Source: Calamus simplicifolius (Eukaryota; Streptophyta; Magnoliopsida; Arecales; Arecaceae). From it: a stretch of 64,000 bases of DNA. The notes under the pieces were generated by a model. The model worked only from the letters and a program-made list of their open reading frames with translations, searched no databases and had not been told where the DNA came from. Below, one piece after another: positions 46,634 through 58,313 of the stretch (the stretch's first letter is position 1; the number at the start of each line of letters is the position of its first letter). The DNA lies in assembly GCA_900491605.1 (NCBI GenBank), contig UESW01003903.1:454326-518325 (forward strand), in the 5' to 3' direction. A program made the position numbers and the translations under genes.

Positions 46634-49600
46634 GGAGCTGCAGTGCTCTCGTCGTTTGTTGTGCACTAAACCACCCATCCTCAATTCCTGGTTGCATTTT
46701 TTGCACAAGTCTCCTCCCTGCTGCTTTGTTAATGGGGGGAATTGTAGATACATTCAATTATTTTTGTTGGGTTCTTCTATCTTTTTTCTTTTTTTGCTAG
46801 TATAAAAGGTAAGGTATTGAATGGTGTCGTTTACACTCAGCCAGCACATGAAAAAGAATATATCTGAAATTAAATCAATTGATTTATACCTATTGCAATC
46901 ATTTTTACCCTCCCCCCTAGTTCAAGTATTTCTAGGCCCCTAAAGAACGTGATAAAAAATTAATTGGCCATTGAGGGTATTTAATTTGGAGGATCGAGGA
47001 GGTTGCTTAATTTGGAGTTATTAATGTGCACTTAATTCTGTACTGAATGTACGTACACAGAGGATCGATGAACATTAATTGACGAACTTAATTGATCAAA
47101 TTACATTTGGAGAAGACTTCATACTTTGTGTCTTGATCGAGTACTGGTGGTGCCTCCAAAGTATTTGAACTTGGTCAAATTACATTGGTGCTTTTCCCTC
47201 CTGTTCTTACAGCTGAATTAATTCCACCCTTTAATTCATTAATTCTTACGACATCTACTTTGCGTGAAAGACAAAGCAAAGGATTGATCAATGAGATGCT
47301 TCAGCTGATCATATATGACTTGTTGTGTCAATTAATAATATCAAGTGCATTAATTAATTTACCTTAAATTCTTGGAGCACTCAATATTTATGGGACCGCA
47401 GCAAACATTTCATTATATAAATTATAATTGTTTGTCATTGACTTATGCCGGCCCATCCTTGCAGTCGGTAAATTAAATTAAGCCATGTTTGATTAGTTTA
47501 TTTGCACAAAATTACATGGCTTGCATGCATATATGCATGCGTGGCTCCCTAATTAACCTTCTTAATTGGTGATTAAACAATTAATGTAGGCCATCAATTA
47601 ATATTCTCATTAATCCATTGCCCAGAATATACACTTAATTATTGTGTCAAACTTAAGGTGTAATTAAAGTCGATCTTGTACGTGGCAAGAGTAGAGAGAA
47701 AAGGAAGATGCTTGGGAAACTAGTCTCTAATCATTCTAATATTTAATGGCCAGGGAATGACCAGTACTCCTAGCTAACATCTACGTACGTACATGCTTAA
47801 ATTTATTATTACTTGGGAATTCTAAATGAATAATATACATGACTGTATTTTTAATTAAAAGAACAAACTAATCTAATATATCCATTTTAAGTTTCTTAGC
47901 TAGCTAGATTGGAAATGAAGGAGACAAATGTCCGAAATTGATGTATATATAGTGCATGGTATATATGAGTTCTAGATCTTATTAGCAAGCAGGAAGTCTT
48001 AATTTAATTTGCATCCTTAATAATAAGGTGCCCCAGTACTATTAATTAATTACTTGTTTTCCTATATAGAAGAAGTAATTCAAGTCGGGAGCCAGTGATT
48101 CATATATAACTACGGGGAATTGAAGGGAAGGGAATTAATGCACAAATTTTGGGAAGAAGAAGAAGAAGCAGCAGCTTATCGGATGATGTATGGTGCTGGC
48201 CTAAAGATCGATCTCAAGGGATTTCGCTAGCTAGCTGGTCAAATTAAAGCCGATCAATTAATTAAGAACAAAAAAGTTTTCTGTCTACAGTACTACGATT
48301 AAATTAAGCTACATCTCTCTCTCTCTCTCTATCTGATGATAATAGCAAAGGATAGATGAATAACTCCCGGATCTCTGTGTTCCTTTTCTTTCTCTCCAAA
48401 AATATATGCATTTTTGAACAAAATCAAAGAAATTAAGACAGTTTATTATAAGGTGATTTCTAGCAATTCAGATGCATGCATGTACGTGCCAAGACAGTTT
48501 ATTATAAATTAAGCTACATCTTTTCTTACTCTCGTATCTACTACTACTACTATGAGAGATGCATGCATGTACGTGCCAAGACATGTTCGACAACTGGATG
48601 TACGTTTATATATATATTATAATTATTGTCAAACTGTGCGCATAAAATATATATATATATGTGTGTGTGTGGGGGGGGGGGTTACTCTCGTATCTACGAC
48701 TACGAGAGAGATGCATGCATGTACATGCCTAGACATGTTCGACAACTGAATGTACGTTTATATACATACATACATATACGTGTGTGTGTATATATATATA
48801 TATATCATTGATGAAGACGTTCTCTAGCTAGCCTGCCACCATGCTACATTATCGATCTCTCCCTCGAGTGGAAAGAAAATATAATGATATTTTATACGTT
48901 TCATTTTCTTTCTTTCTTTCGATTTTAATCCACTTCGTCATACGATGGAATTTGTATGTATTAGAAAGTAATTAAAGGTTTTTTTTGTTTTGGTTGGAAA
49001 AAATCCTCTGCATCTGAGCTGTAAAACCAACTGTATCTAAATATAGTTGGGCTGGACAAAGTGGGGCAGCTCGGACTTAGGACCGAGAAGTTATCTAGGG
49101 TCAGCCTATAACCATAAGCTCGACGTGTATTTTTTTTTTAATCTTTTTGTTGACTCCTACCGGGACTCAAACAAATTTTTCTTTAACAATCAAGAGAAAT
49201 AATTTAAAAAAAATAATTATTTATAATTTAAATATCAATTTTATCCAGAGTAGAGAAGAGTAGAGTAGAGGATATTCATCAATAAATAATATAGTAAAGT
49301 GGAGAGAAAAATTAGGGAGTGATGGTGAGAGACCAAGCCAGAACATATACAATTTTTACTCTATAGGCATCCTCTTGGTTTGTTCCATACCACTTTCTCT
49401 CTCTCTCTCTTTTCCCCTTCCAATTCCTTTTCTATCTAAAAAATAATTATAATTATCATTAATAGTTTATAATGGAACTTTAATTAACTCAATTTGAAAC
49501 ATGGGCATGTAGAACAGAAAAAATAAAAAAAATAAAAAATAATAATTCTTGAAAGCAATTCATCATGCATGGAAAGAAAATATTTATTTCTTTTGTTTGG

Positions 49601-50589
49601 GTTGAATTTGTAAAACTTTGCTTTTAATCGTGGTAGAGTTCAGAAATGGGAACGGGTACGAATAAAGCCTACAAATTTTATTATTATTATTATTAAATAG
49701 CATTAATATATCAATAGAATAGTTGGGTGGCTATACGTGATAAACCCTTTTTTTTTGGTTAATTTCTTTTCTCTTCTCCCTTTAGATGGAGATAGAAAAT
49801 ATTGATAATTAAAAATTATATATAAAACAAATATAGTTAAAATAAGAAAGTTAAGATGAATATATTTTAATTGAAGAAAAAAAAAAAAGTTATTGTAAAA
49901 ATATAGAGATAAATGTAATATAAATCTATTTTTTTTTTAAATGTAAACCTATAAATACATCAATGTAAATAAATGGTATTGTATATATAGAATGGGAATC
50001 AAAATGGAAATTTTGATTGATAGGACGGCATACAAAATATGTGAATCAGGTGCTCAATGCTCATGGAATTTATTGTGTTGGCTAAGAAGAAGTTGATGGT
50101 TCAATCGTCGCCATTCATAGACAAAGTCTAGTTTTGTTTGTTGACGCGTCAAATCTTCTTCGCCCACTAGCAGGATTGGCCCTATGGGCCCTTTTGATTG
50201 GCCCAATGTGTGGTCAAATCCCTGGCACGTTGGATTGCAAGCCTCAATAATTTTGTCGACAGCGTTGGTAAGTTGCTCGGCCATCCCATCGGTTATCAAT
50301 CTTTGCTCGTGAAAGAAGGAAAGAAATCTTCGATTTATCTCTATTACTATAATTTAAGTTCCTAGATTTATCTCGTGAAAGAAGGAAAGATGCAATCATT
50401 ATTTCTTTCCAAAGAAGGTCGAGGCAAACAGAAAAAAAAAAAAAAAAAAAAAACATGACAATTATTATTCAATTGATAACATGATTGCAGTAATACTTAG
50501 AGGAGAAGAAACCGGAATAACTTATTATCAAATTCGTGCCTCGGCTTCCAGCGCATGCATCCCAAAGACACGAAGGAATCGGCGGGACG
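46634..50589. other. 3' flank of SUN copy C and C-D intergenic region
   Basis: AT-rich and non-coding, collinear with 23751-27890. It contains one complete microsatellite/hairpin unit at about 48552-48780, plus a fragment at about 48472-48500, where the A flank has two. No independent gene is supported. Open frames here have equivalents in the A flank only because the region is duplicated. Confidence 0.65.
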
Positions 50590-50818
50590 CAGGCCTCCCT
50601 CTTATAAAAAAGGAAAAAACGCAATCCCTAATCCCTTTAGAACTTGGAAACGAACTTGGAAACGAAGGAATCGGCGGCCCCCCTCTTATAAATTCTTCCG
50701 CGTTGCCTTCCCCTCCCTCGCAAAACAAATCCAAACCCCTCCCACCTTGGCGCTTGATCTTTTCGGCGACCACGCGGAGCCCCCAAGCCTGTGCGATCGA
50801 GCGGTCCTCACACTCCGT
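50590..50818 (+). promoter_or_regulatory. Putative promoter and 5' leader upstream of SUN copy D
   Basis: TATA-like motifs at 50603 (TATAAAAAA) and 50687 (TATAAAT) match the B leader. A 12-base local duplication (AACTTGGAAACG, about 50641-50664) distinguishes D from B. The leader ends at the same point (CCTCACAC) where NEET sequence begins. Confidence 0.6.
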
Positions 50819-51032
50819 CGTCGTCGCCGAGCTCTCCAAGCCCGTCACCGCTTATTGCCAGTATTAATATTCCTCTTCTTTTTTTTTTTTTTTTAACAAA
50901 AACAAAACATTGCTTCGATTGATCAACGATGGATGTGAACAGGTGTTGGAGGTCGGGGGCATTCCCGCTGTGCGACGGGAGCACAACAAGGCTACGGGTG
51001 ACAACGTGGGACCTTTGCTGCTAAAGAAGTGA
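50819..51032 (+). pseudogene. NEET: CDGSH iron-sulfur (NEET/CISD) gene fragment upstream of SUN D
   Basis: Duplicate of the fragment at 28103-28316. Exon a is 50819-50860, with intron GT at 50861 and AG at about 50942. The last codon spanning the splice is CA|G (Gln) here instead of CG|G (Arg), changing the conserved AYCRC to AYCQC. The same deletion of about 10 bases after CDGS removes the cluster-binding His. The lesion therefore arose before the block duplication. Confidence 0.78.
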
Positions 51033-51975
51033 AGTGAAATTTGTACTTCTATCCGACCTCTTCTTTGCTTCAATAATTTCTCTTGTGATGAATCTGGATA
51101 TTGCTTGCGTCCTGATGAATAAGGCCTATATAATTCTATTTATTTATGATCTCGGTATGCCCGCGATGATCCTCCAAGTTGTTTACACTTTGGTGTTTAT
51201 TTTTATCTGGTCAGGGCTAGAAAAAGTGGAACAAATTTGCATTTGTGTGTCACTTTTTCCCAGGATATTGGAGAATATTTTAGCACTCTTGTTTCAATTC
51301 ACACAAAGAAACTAATGGTATGTAAAAGCAAAAGAGGGCAGTCTCATAGACACAAGTTCGGAATCCAGGAAGAGCCAAAGATCTACAATCCATAGAAATT
51401 TAATTTCTTAATGTTTTTGGAACAAATTCGGTTCAGATTAGGCTGTAGCAAGAACATGATGCAGAATTGTTAACTTAATTTTATGTTTATTCTTGTAAAA
51501 GAGAACATAGGAGGAATTAGCCGTGCATGAATCTGAAAAAGCCTAGCCTGTTCTAATTAACACATAATCAACTCATCACTACTATCTCAGCCAAAGCAGC
51601 ATAGGATCTCATATATTGAATTATGAGTCTTTGAACCCATGGATTCTAGGTAACATCCCTTGCAAATTAGATGGTCAGTCTTGAAGACTTGATTGACGAA
51701 GTCTATAATAATGGTCAGTAATTTTAGGATTGTTTCACATGCATACTTTTTATTTTTTTGATTGTCTTATAAAAATTTCATTCCTTTCTAGTTATCTCAT
51801 TCAATAAAACCTTCTTCTTAGGTTTAAAGAGCATAAAAATATTAAAAATATAATATTAATTTTTTTTATTGTCTTGCTATATCATCAATTTTAATTAATT
51901 TTCTGTAATTTTTTTGTTTGTTGGTTGATTGAACTTTTTCTAAAGGAGTTTTTGTTGCAAATTTGTTTTTCTTAG
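51033..51975. other. NEET 3' flank and putative SUN 5' intron (copy D)
   Basis: Collinear with 28317-29260 with only scattered differences. No coding exon is supported. A CTTAG acceptor-like site lies at about 51970-51975, just upstream of the SUN coding exon. Confidence 0.5.
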
Positions 51976-52163
51976 GAAATGTATATGTTTTAGTTTTACG
52001 ACGGTTGAATCTGTTATTAGTTATTTCTTTTTTCCTTCAATTTAATTCATTGCTTCTTTAGCTTTAGCTATGAGAGATGTTCAGTCTTTTGTCCTCGAAA
52101 TCTTTATTTATTATTTTCATCTTTCTTAGATTACTTCTTGTGTCTGCTTCCACCATTGCTTCA

Positions 52164-53932
52164 ATGGAAGCAAATCCTACCAATAATAATGCATCTTTGA
52201 AGCCAAATGCTAGCAGAAGAACGGTGGAAGTTATAGGGAAGAAATTTTATGTGCTTACAGAAGGAGGAGTTAATGAGGATAAGATAATTGTTATTGAGCA
52301 TAAAAGAGCTATCCCGAAGCGGCGAAAAGTAAAGTGGCAAACTGTTCTTAGCATTCTAACCAAGATTTGTTTGCTTCTAGTAGCTCTTTTATGGCTGGGG
52401 CAGACAGTTTGGAGATTGGCTGGTAGGATTGGAGACCATACTAACTCACCATTTCTTGCTTTGGATTATAAGGGTCAGGTTTCTGAAATTGAGGCATCTT
52501 TAAAGAAAATAGCTAACATGTTGCAAGTTCATGTAGAAGCCGTAGATCGAAAAATTGGAAATGAGCCCAAACTTAGAAAGCAAATTGAAGAGAAAGTAGC
52601 AATGTTGGAGAAGGAGTTGAAGAAGTTGGAAGTTAAGACTGATGGATCCCAAGCAAGGGAATTTAGAAAGCAAATTGAAGAGAAAGTAGCAATGTTGGAG
52701 AAGGAGTTGAAGAAGTTGGAAGTTAAGATTGATGGATCCCAAGCAAGGGAACTTAGAAAGCAAATTGAAGAAAAAGTAACAATGTTGGAGAAGGAGTTGA
52801 AGAAGTTGGAAGTTAAGACTGATGGATCCCAAGCAAGGGAATTTATAAAGCAAATTGAAGAGAAAGTAGCAATGTTGGAGAAGGAGTTGAAGAAGTTGAA
52901 AGTTAAGACTGATGGATCCCAAGCAAGGGAAGAACTTAGAAAGCAAATTGAAGAGAAAGTAGCAACGTTGGAGGAGTTGAAGAAGTTGGAAGTTAAGACT
53001 AATGGTTTAGACAAGTCTTTGACTGAATTCAAGGACATGGGTCTGCTTTCAAAGAAAGAATTTGAAATATTTCAGGATGAGCTTGCTAGAAAACTAGATG
53101 GTAGTGATAGTGATGTTCATTTGGACAAAATTATGTCTTTTGCTAGGAATCTTGTTAAGAAAGAGATTGAAAGGTATGCAGCCGATGGACTTGAAAGGGT
53201 TGATTATGCTTTAGCTTCTGGTGGGGCCAGGGTGGTCAGTCATTCAGAGCCTCATGGTTTTCAGGGAGTGAACAGTTGGCTTCGTGCTTTTATAATTGGA
53301 AATGGAGTTCACCCTAGTGCCCACAAAATGCTGGAGCCAAGTTATGGGGAGCCTGGCCAATGTTTTCCCTTGCAAGGAAGTAGTGGGTTTGTTGAGATTA
53401 GGCTCAGAATAGGGATTATACCTGAGGCTATCACACTGGAGCATGTATCTAAGGTATGTTTTTGTTCCAATTGTTCTATTCATTTTTCCTTTATAGCTAT
53501 ATTTTGAGGCATTTGGAACTTAGTGCTTGTTTCTTTTAACTTTTTCTTTCCTATTAATTCATATAATGCATAATTATCGCTGATGCCTCTTTTTATATGG
53601 TATGTGCGCAGAGCGTGGCTTATGACAGGAGCAGTGCCCCCAAGGATTGTCGGGTCTCTGCATGGTTTGAATCAGATGATGATGATGATGACCCATCCAG
53701 CCAAGTCAAGGTGTACCGCTTGAGTGAGTTCTCTTATGACCTGGAGAAGAGCAATGCGCAGACCTTCAACGTCGAGACAGCTCATGAGTTTGGTGTGGTG
53801 GTCAACAAGGTGCGACTAGACTTTACCTCCAACCATGGGAGTTCAGATCATACGTGCATCTATCGCTTTAGGGTGCACGGTTATGAGCCAAGCTCCCTGG
53901 CAGCTATATCTTCTAATCTAATAGCTTTATAG
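52164..53932 (+). CDS. SUN: SUN domain-containing inner nuclear membrane protein, copy D (intact)
   Basis: Two coding exons: 52164-53453 (donor AAG|GTATGT) and 53612-53932 (acceptor GTGCGCAG|AGC), predicting 536 residues. In order: an Asn/basic N-terminus facing the nucleoplasm with a KRAIPKRRK motif (47-55), a membrane segment (about 61-79), a lumenal coiled coil with five tandem 30-residue units (about 135-281), a linker (SDSDVHLDKIMSFARNLV), and a C-terminal SUN domain (about 320-530) starting DGLERVDYALASGG and including EPSYGEPGQCFPL, EAITLEHVSK and DHTCIYRFRVHG. Plant SUN1/SUN2 proteins trimerise in the perinuclear space and bind KASH-type partners, linking nucleus to cytoskeleton and aiding meiotic chromosome movement. 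I start at the Met of MEANP. An in-frame Met 29 codons upstream would add a hydrophobic stretch, but that lies in probable 5' UTR. Whether this is the SUN1 or SUN2 orthologue is unresolved. Confidence 0.9.
52569..53003 (+). repeat. 90-bp tandem coiled-coil repeats in SUN copy D
   Basis: Five units, with GATGGATCCC recurring at 52641, 52731, 52821 and 52911, exactly 90 bp apart. Each encodes a variant of SQARE(F/L)RKQIEEKVAML followed by EKELKKLEVKTDG. The units are almost identical at DNA level, showing recent unequal exchange or conversion. Copies A and C have four units. Confidence 0.95.
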
Positions 53933-54965
53933 GGAGCTGCAGTGCTCTCGTCGTTTGTTGTGCACTGAACTACCCATCCTTAATTCTTGGTTGCATTTTT
54001 TGCATAAGACTGTAGATACATTCAATTATTTTTGTTGGGTTCTTCTATCTTTTTTCTTTTCTTGCTAGTATAAAAGGTAAGGTATTGAATGGTGTCATTT
54101 ACGCTCAGCCAGCACATGAATGAAGAATATATCTAAAATTAAATCAATTGATTTATACCTATTGTAATCATTTTTACCCTCTCCCCCAAGTTCAAGTATT
54201 TCTAGGCCCCTAAAGAACGTGATAAAAAATTAATTGGCCATTGAGGGCGTGGCGTGCGGACTCACAAGAGTGGGCTGGTTGTCTTGTATTTAATTTGGAG
54301 GATGGAGGATGTTGCTTAATTTGGAGTTATTAATGTGCACTTAATTCTGTGCTAAATGTACGTAAAGAGAGGATCGATGAACATTAATTGACGAACTTAA
54401 TTGATCAAATTACATTTGGAGAAGACTTCAAACTTTGTGTCTTGATCGAGTACTGGTGGTGCCTCCAAAGTATTTGAACTTGGTCAAATTACATTGGTGC
54501 TTTTTCCTCCGGCTCTTACAGCTGAATTAATTCCACCCTTTAATTCATTAATTCCTACTACATCTACTTTGCGTGAAAGACAAAGCAAAGGATTGATAAG
54601 TGAGATGCTTCAGCTGATCATATATGACTTGTTGCATCAATTAATAATATCAAGTGTATTAATTAATTTGCCTTAAATTCTTGGAGCACTCAATATTTAT
54701 TGGACTCAACAAACATTTCATTATATAAATTATAATCGTTTGTCATTGACTTATGCCGGCCCATCCTTGCAGTCGGCAAATTAAATTAAGCCATGTTTGA
54801 TTAGTTTATTTGCACACAATTACATTGCTTGCATGCATATATGCATGCGTGGCTCCCTAATTAACCTTCTTAATTGGTGATTAAACAATTAATACAGGCC
54901 ATCAATTAATATTCTCATTAATCCATTGCCCAGAATATGCACTTATTGTGTCAAACTTAAGGTGT
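53933..54965. other. 3' flank of SUN copy D, cut by retrotransposon
   Basis: Non-coding, collinear with the B flank (31218-32246). It is interrupted at AGGTGT by the Tat-like element. In B the sequence continues GGTGTAATTAAAG, giving the pre-insertion site. Confidence 0.7.
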
Positions 54966-55039
54966 TGTTGAGGGATAAAATCATCATTACATTAATATCC
55001 GTGCGAGGCGGCTAAGACTAACTTCCTCCCTTCGGCTCC

Positions 55040-55570
55040 TCCGGGCTTTCGTAGCTCGGTCCCTTCCGGGCTTCCATAGCTCGGCTCCTTCCGGGCTTCC
55101 ATAGCTCGATCCTTCCGGGCTTCCATAGCTCGGCCCTTCCGGGCTTCCGTAGCTCGGTCTCTTCCGGGCTTCCATAGCTCGGCTCCTTCCGGGCTTCCAT
55201 AGCTCGACCTTTCCGGGCTTCCTTAGCTCGGCCCTCCCGGGCTTCCTTAGCTCGGCTCCCTCCGGGCTTCCATAGCTCGGCCCTTCCGGGCTCCCGTAGC
55301 TCGACCCTTCCGGGCTTCCTTAGCTCGGCCCCCTCCGGGCTTCCTTAGCTCGGCCCTTCCGGGCTCCCGTAGCTCGACCCTTCCGGGCTTCCTTAGCTCG
55401 GCCCCCTCCGGCTTCCATAGCTCGGCCCTTCCGGGCTTCCTTAGCTCGGCCCTTTCGGGCTTCCGTAGCTCGACCCTTCCGGGCTTCCTTAGCTTGGCCC
55501 CTTTCGGGCTTCCATAGCTCGGCCCTTCCGGGCTTCCGTAGCCCGGCCCTTCCAAGCTTCCGTAACTCAG
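55040..55570. repeat. 24-26-bp tandem repeats in U3 of the LTR
   Basis: About 20 units of the form CTTCCGGGCTTCC(A/G)TAGCTCGG, varying as CATAGCT, CGTAGCT and CTTAGCT. Frames through it on the minus strand give Gly/Pro/Ser-Tyr-Gly-Ser peptides without stops, which is an effect of the repeat and not a gene. It lies upstream of the TATA box, where enhancer-like repeats of LTRs usually sit. Confidence 0.9.
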
Positions 55571-55867
55571 CTTCATCGAGCGATCCACAACCTAACACTT
55601 ACCTCCACGGAACCTGAGCGGGAGAGCCCGAGCCTACCAGAACGGCATCCTAGACAAAGAATCATGTCGGGACGTGGCCTAAAGCCTATCATAACCGCCC
55701 CAGGCCTACTCAACCAGATCTCGAGACATCAAGGAGCTCTCCCAGCCGTTAATCTCTGAACAAACGGGGTACGGATTCTAACGGCCCCACAACGGCCTGA
55801 TTCTGTCCGTCTCCGTATCGTAACAACCTCCGAACCTTCCAGAAGGCGCTCAAGACCCAAGTGACAG

Positions 55868-55877
55868 TATATAAATA
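55868..55877 (+). promoter_or_regulatory. TATA box of the Tat-like LTR
   Basis: TATATAAATA in an otherwise GC-rich LTR, about 345 bp before the LTR end. Predicted to place the genomic RNA start about 30 bp downstream. Inferred from sequence only. Confidence 0.65.
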
Positions 55878-56224
55878 TCAGACTCGCTGATTCCCTCACG
55901 TACGCAACTCTGGACGCACTCTCTCCTTGGGCACGGGCACACGCCTCTTCCACGCGCGCCCACTCCTCTCTTCGGCAGCTCGTCGGCGCTCCTGCACCCT
56001 GGAGCCTCCGATTGGCCGCTCCCGGAGAGGTCTCCCGGAGAGATCCACCTCCCCACTGTCTGGTTGATCGCCGATTCCTTCTCCACTGACTTGAGCGTCG
56101 GAGGGCCTTCCGCGGAGGACCACCCCAGCGTCCCCCCGTGTGTGGGCTTCTTTTTGCAGGTCCGCCCCCCTCTTCCTGGAGATCGACCACGCCCGAGTCA
56201 GAGGACAGATCCTGGCGGCAACAG

Positions 56225-56246
56225 ATTGGCACTAGAGGAAGGGTCT
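56225..56246 (+). promoter_or_regulatory. Putative primer-binding site
   Basis: The sequence ATTGGCACTAGAGGAAGGG directly follows the LTR end. TTGGC as the first bases matches the CCA end of a tRNA primer. The tRNA species cannot be assigned from memory; it differs from the initiator-Met type. Confidence 0.5.
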
Positions 56247-56309
56247 CAAGTCCCATTAAAACTTAAAAAAAAGGAGACAAGGATCTGAATCCGGAGAAGA
56301 ATCTCTCCA

Positions 56310-57829
56310 ATGGCCAACCGAAGGAGAGCAACCTCTGAAGCCCAAGATCAGGTCGCTTTCCAGAGGCCTGATCCGATTGGCGCTACAGTGCCACAACCCC
56401 CACCGATCGAGACTCCGTCACTGCCTGCTATCCCGGTGACCCAAGACCAGTTCGCTACGCTGGTCCAACAGGTCCAGGCCCTTACCCACCTGGTACAAGA
56501 ACGCCTTGCAGCTCCTCATGCTCCGCATCCTCAGAAGGAGGCGGCGATTTCTTCTTCGCCGGCGACCTCCTCCTCTAATCCGCATGAACCAGCGGATCCC
56601 CCACATCGCCCCAGGGGGGACAAACTAGTCCCGCGAGCCGGTTATGATGGAGATCCTCTTAGATCTCGGCGAGCCCGCTCCCTCTCCCCGGCGACATCTC
56701 ACCATGATTCCACGCCATCCTTGCGATTCTCACGCCCAGCTCCTCTCACCGGTGATGAGGAGATCCGCCGTCAGATCCAAGAGATGCGTCAGGAGCTGAA
56801 CGCCGCCAAGCAGACCCGTCTGTCCCAGCCCAAGTCGGAACAGGGCATCCCTTTCTCTAAGGGAATCATGGAGGAAGTGATTCCCTCCCACGTCAAACTG
56901 CCAGCCGTCGAGCCCTATCACGGCTCCACCGACCCAAACGACCATCTCAGTAGCTTCCGGTCAATAATGATGTTCCACGGAGCATCTGATGCGGTCCTCT
57001 GTCGAGCCTTCCCGTCCACCCTTAGAGGATCCGTCCGAACCTGGTTCAACGCCTTGAAACCGGGTTCCGTTGATTCATTCGACGAGCTGAGCCGCCTTTT
57101 TATTGGCCAGTTCGTCAGCAGCCGCCGCCATCGATGAAGATCCGACTCCCTCTCCGAAGTTAAGCAGAGAGAGGGGGAGTCCTTAAGAAATTACCTTGGC
57201 CGTTTCAACAAGGCCATGTTAGAGGTGGACCACCTTAATCATGAGGTGGCTATGTCCGCCCTGGCGGGGGAGTTTCAAAGGAGAGCGACTTCTACCTGGC
57301 AATGGAGGTCAGCTACCCCCCATGTCTCTCTGATATGATGGCCCTTGCGGACAAGTACGCTAGGGTCGAGGAGTCACAGAGAGTGGCCCGCACTGAGCAA
57401 GCAAAGAAGAAGCAAGAGCCCAGAGTCCCTGACAGGCACCGTCCCGCCCATCGACCAAGTCCGCCTCGCCGCCAAAGAGTCCCTCCGCTGCCGCCAAGAA
57501 ATCGCTCCCGGAGTCCTCCTAGGCGATTTGATCGCTATACTTCGCTGACTGTGCCCCGAGCACAAATCCTTATGGAGATAGAGCGCCAACTTCCCCGGCC
57601 AGTGCCTCTCCGAGGGAACCCAACCCGAAGAGATCCTGCCAAGTACTGTCGCTACCATAGGGAGCACGGTCATGACACTGAAGAGTGCTGGCAGCTAAAG
57701 AATGAGATAGAGAGGCTGATTCGGCGGGGATGGCTAGATCAGTTCAGGAGGGCGCCGAGCCGCAACAACAAGGAGGTGACTGTCAGCCCGAGCTCCAACA
57801 ACCTCCTCCTCCACCCAATCCGCCCGTGA
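56310..57829 (+). pseudogene. Tat-like gag, with nonsense codon and frameshift
   Basis: The ATG at 56310 opens a frame with a Gln-rich coiled segment (QFATLVQQVQALTHLVQERL), then the capsid-like region (AVEPYHGSTDPNDHL, FPSTLRGSVRTWFNALKPGS). A TGA at 57135-57137 stops it; the same frame then continues SLSEVKQREGESLRNYLGRF. A frameshift near 57270 moves the reading to 57302-57829 (ALADKYARVEE, an Arg/Pro/Ser-rich linker). The zinc-knuckle variant there, CRYHREHGHDTEEC, has CHHC spacing typical of this lineage. Confidence 0.85.
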
Positions 57830-57842
57830 TTGCCGCATCAAC

Positions 57843-58313
57843 ATGATTGAAGAGGCCGGCGGATCGAGCCCCAGAGGCAGCGGTGAAGAACCGGTGCCAA
57901 AAAAGGCAAGGACAGGCGAACTCTCCTTCTCCGACGACGATCTTCTGGGAATACAACTCCCCCACGATGACGCACTAGTTGTATCCCTTAATTTGAACAA
58001 TTATGATGTAAGCCGAATCCTCGTTGATAGTGGAAGCTCGGAAAATGTTTTGTACCTCGGTGTGTTTGCCAGGATGAAATTGCTCATGGAAAACCTTCGA
58101 GCCGTGGATTCCGCCCTGATGGGATTCACCGGCGACGTCATTATCCCGGAAGGAATCGTCACCCTGACGGTCTGCGCGGGAACCTGGCCCCTTGTGACTA
58201 TTGTACAGACCGATTTCCTAGTGACCGACCTCAGATCCCCATACAACGCCATATTCGGCAGGCCTGGCTTAATGTCCCTCAAGGCAGTTGTCTCTATCCA
58301 CATCTGTCTATGA
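57843..58313 (+). pseudogene. Tat-like aspartic protease
   Basis: The frame contains ILVDSGSSENVLYL, the retropepsin active site (DSGSS), and downstream YNAIFGRPGL, the conserved flap-to-C-terminal segment. The frame ends at a TGA after STYHL-like sequence (VSIHICL). The conserved continuation (MKFPTEQGVG) is readable in another frame from about 58311, so a one-base frameshift lies there. Confidence 0.85.

Larger units (their letters stand above)
44670..54965 (+). repeat. Segmental duplication, right block (SUN copies C+D)
   Basis: About 10.3 kb, partner of 21789-32246. It ends exactly where the Tat-like retrotransposon begins (54966). The ATG-to-ATG distance is 7293 here (C to D) and 7461 in the left block (A to B). 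The difference is largely explained by the microsatellite-rich flank. Confidence 0.9.
54966..56223 (+). repeat. 5' LTR of the Tat-like element
   Basis: About 1258 bp, TGTTG...CAACA. The left edge is set by comparison with copy B, which is uninterrupted at the same site. U3 holds an array of 24-26-bp repeats (55040-55570). A TATA-like TATATAAATA lies at 55868-55877, so transcription likely starts near 55900. The 3' LTR is not in the window, so LTR divergence cannot be measured. Confidence 0.85.

Noticed and set aside
53454..53507. Extension of SUN exon 1 through the intron to a stop at 53507
   Set aside because: AAG|GTATGT and GCAG|AGC splice cleanly into the conserved VAYDRSSAPKDCRV block. 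The readthrough peptide VCFCSNCSIHFSF has no place in a SUN domain.
55018..55598. Gly/Pro/Tyr/Ser-rich frames on the minus strand, structural-protein-like
   Set aside because: They are translations of the 24-26-bp LTR repeat. Overlapping frames give similar low-complexity peptides.
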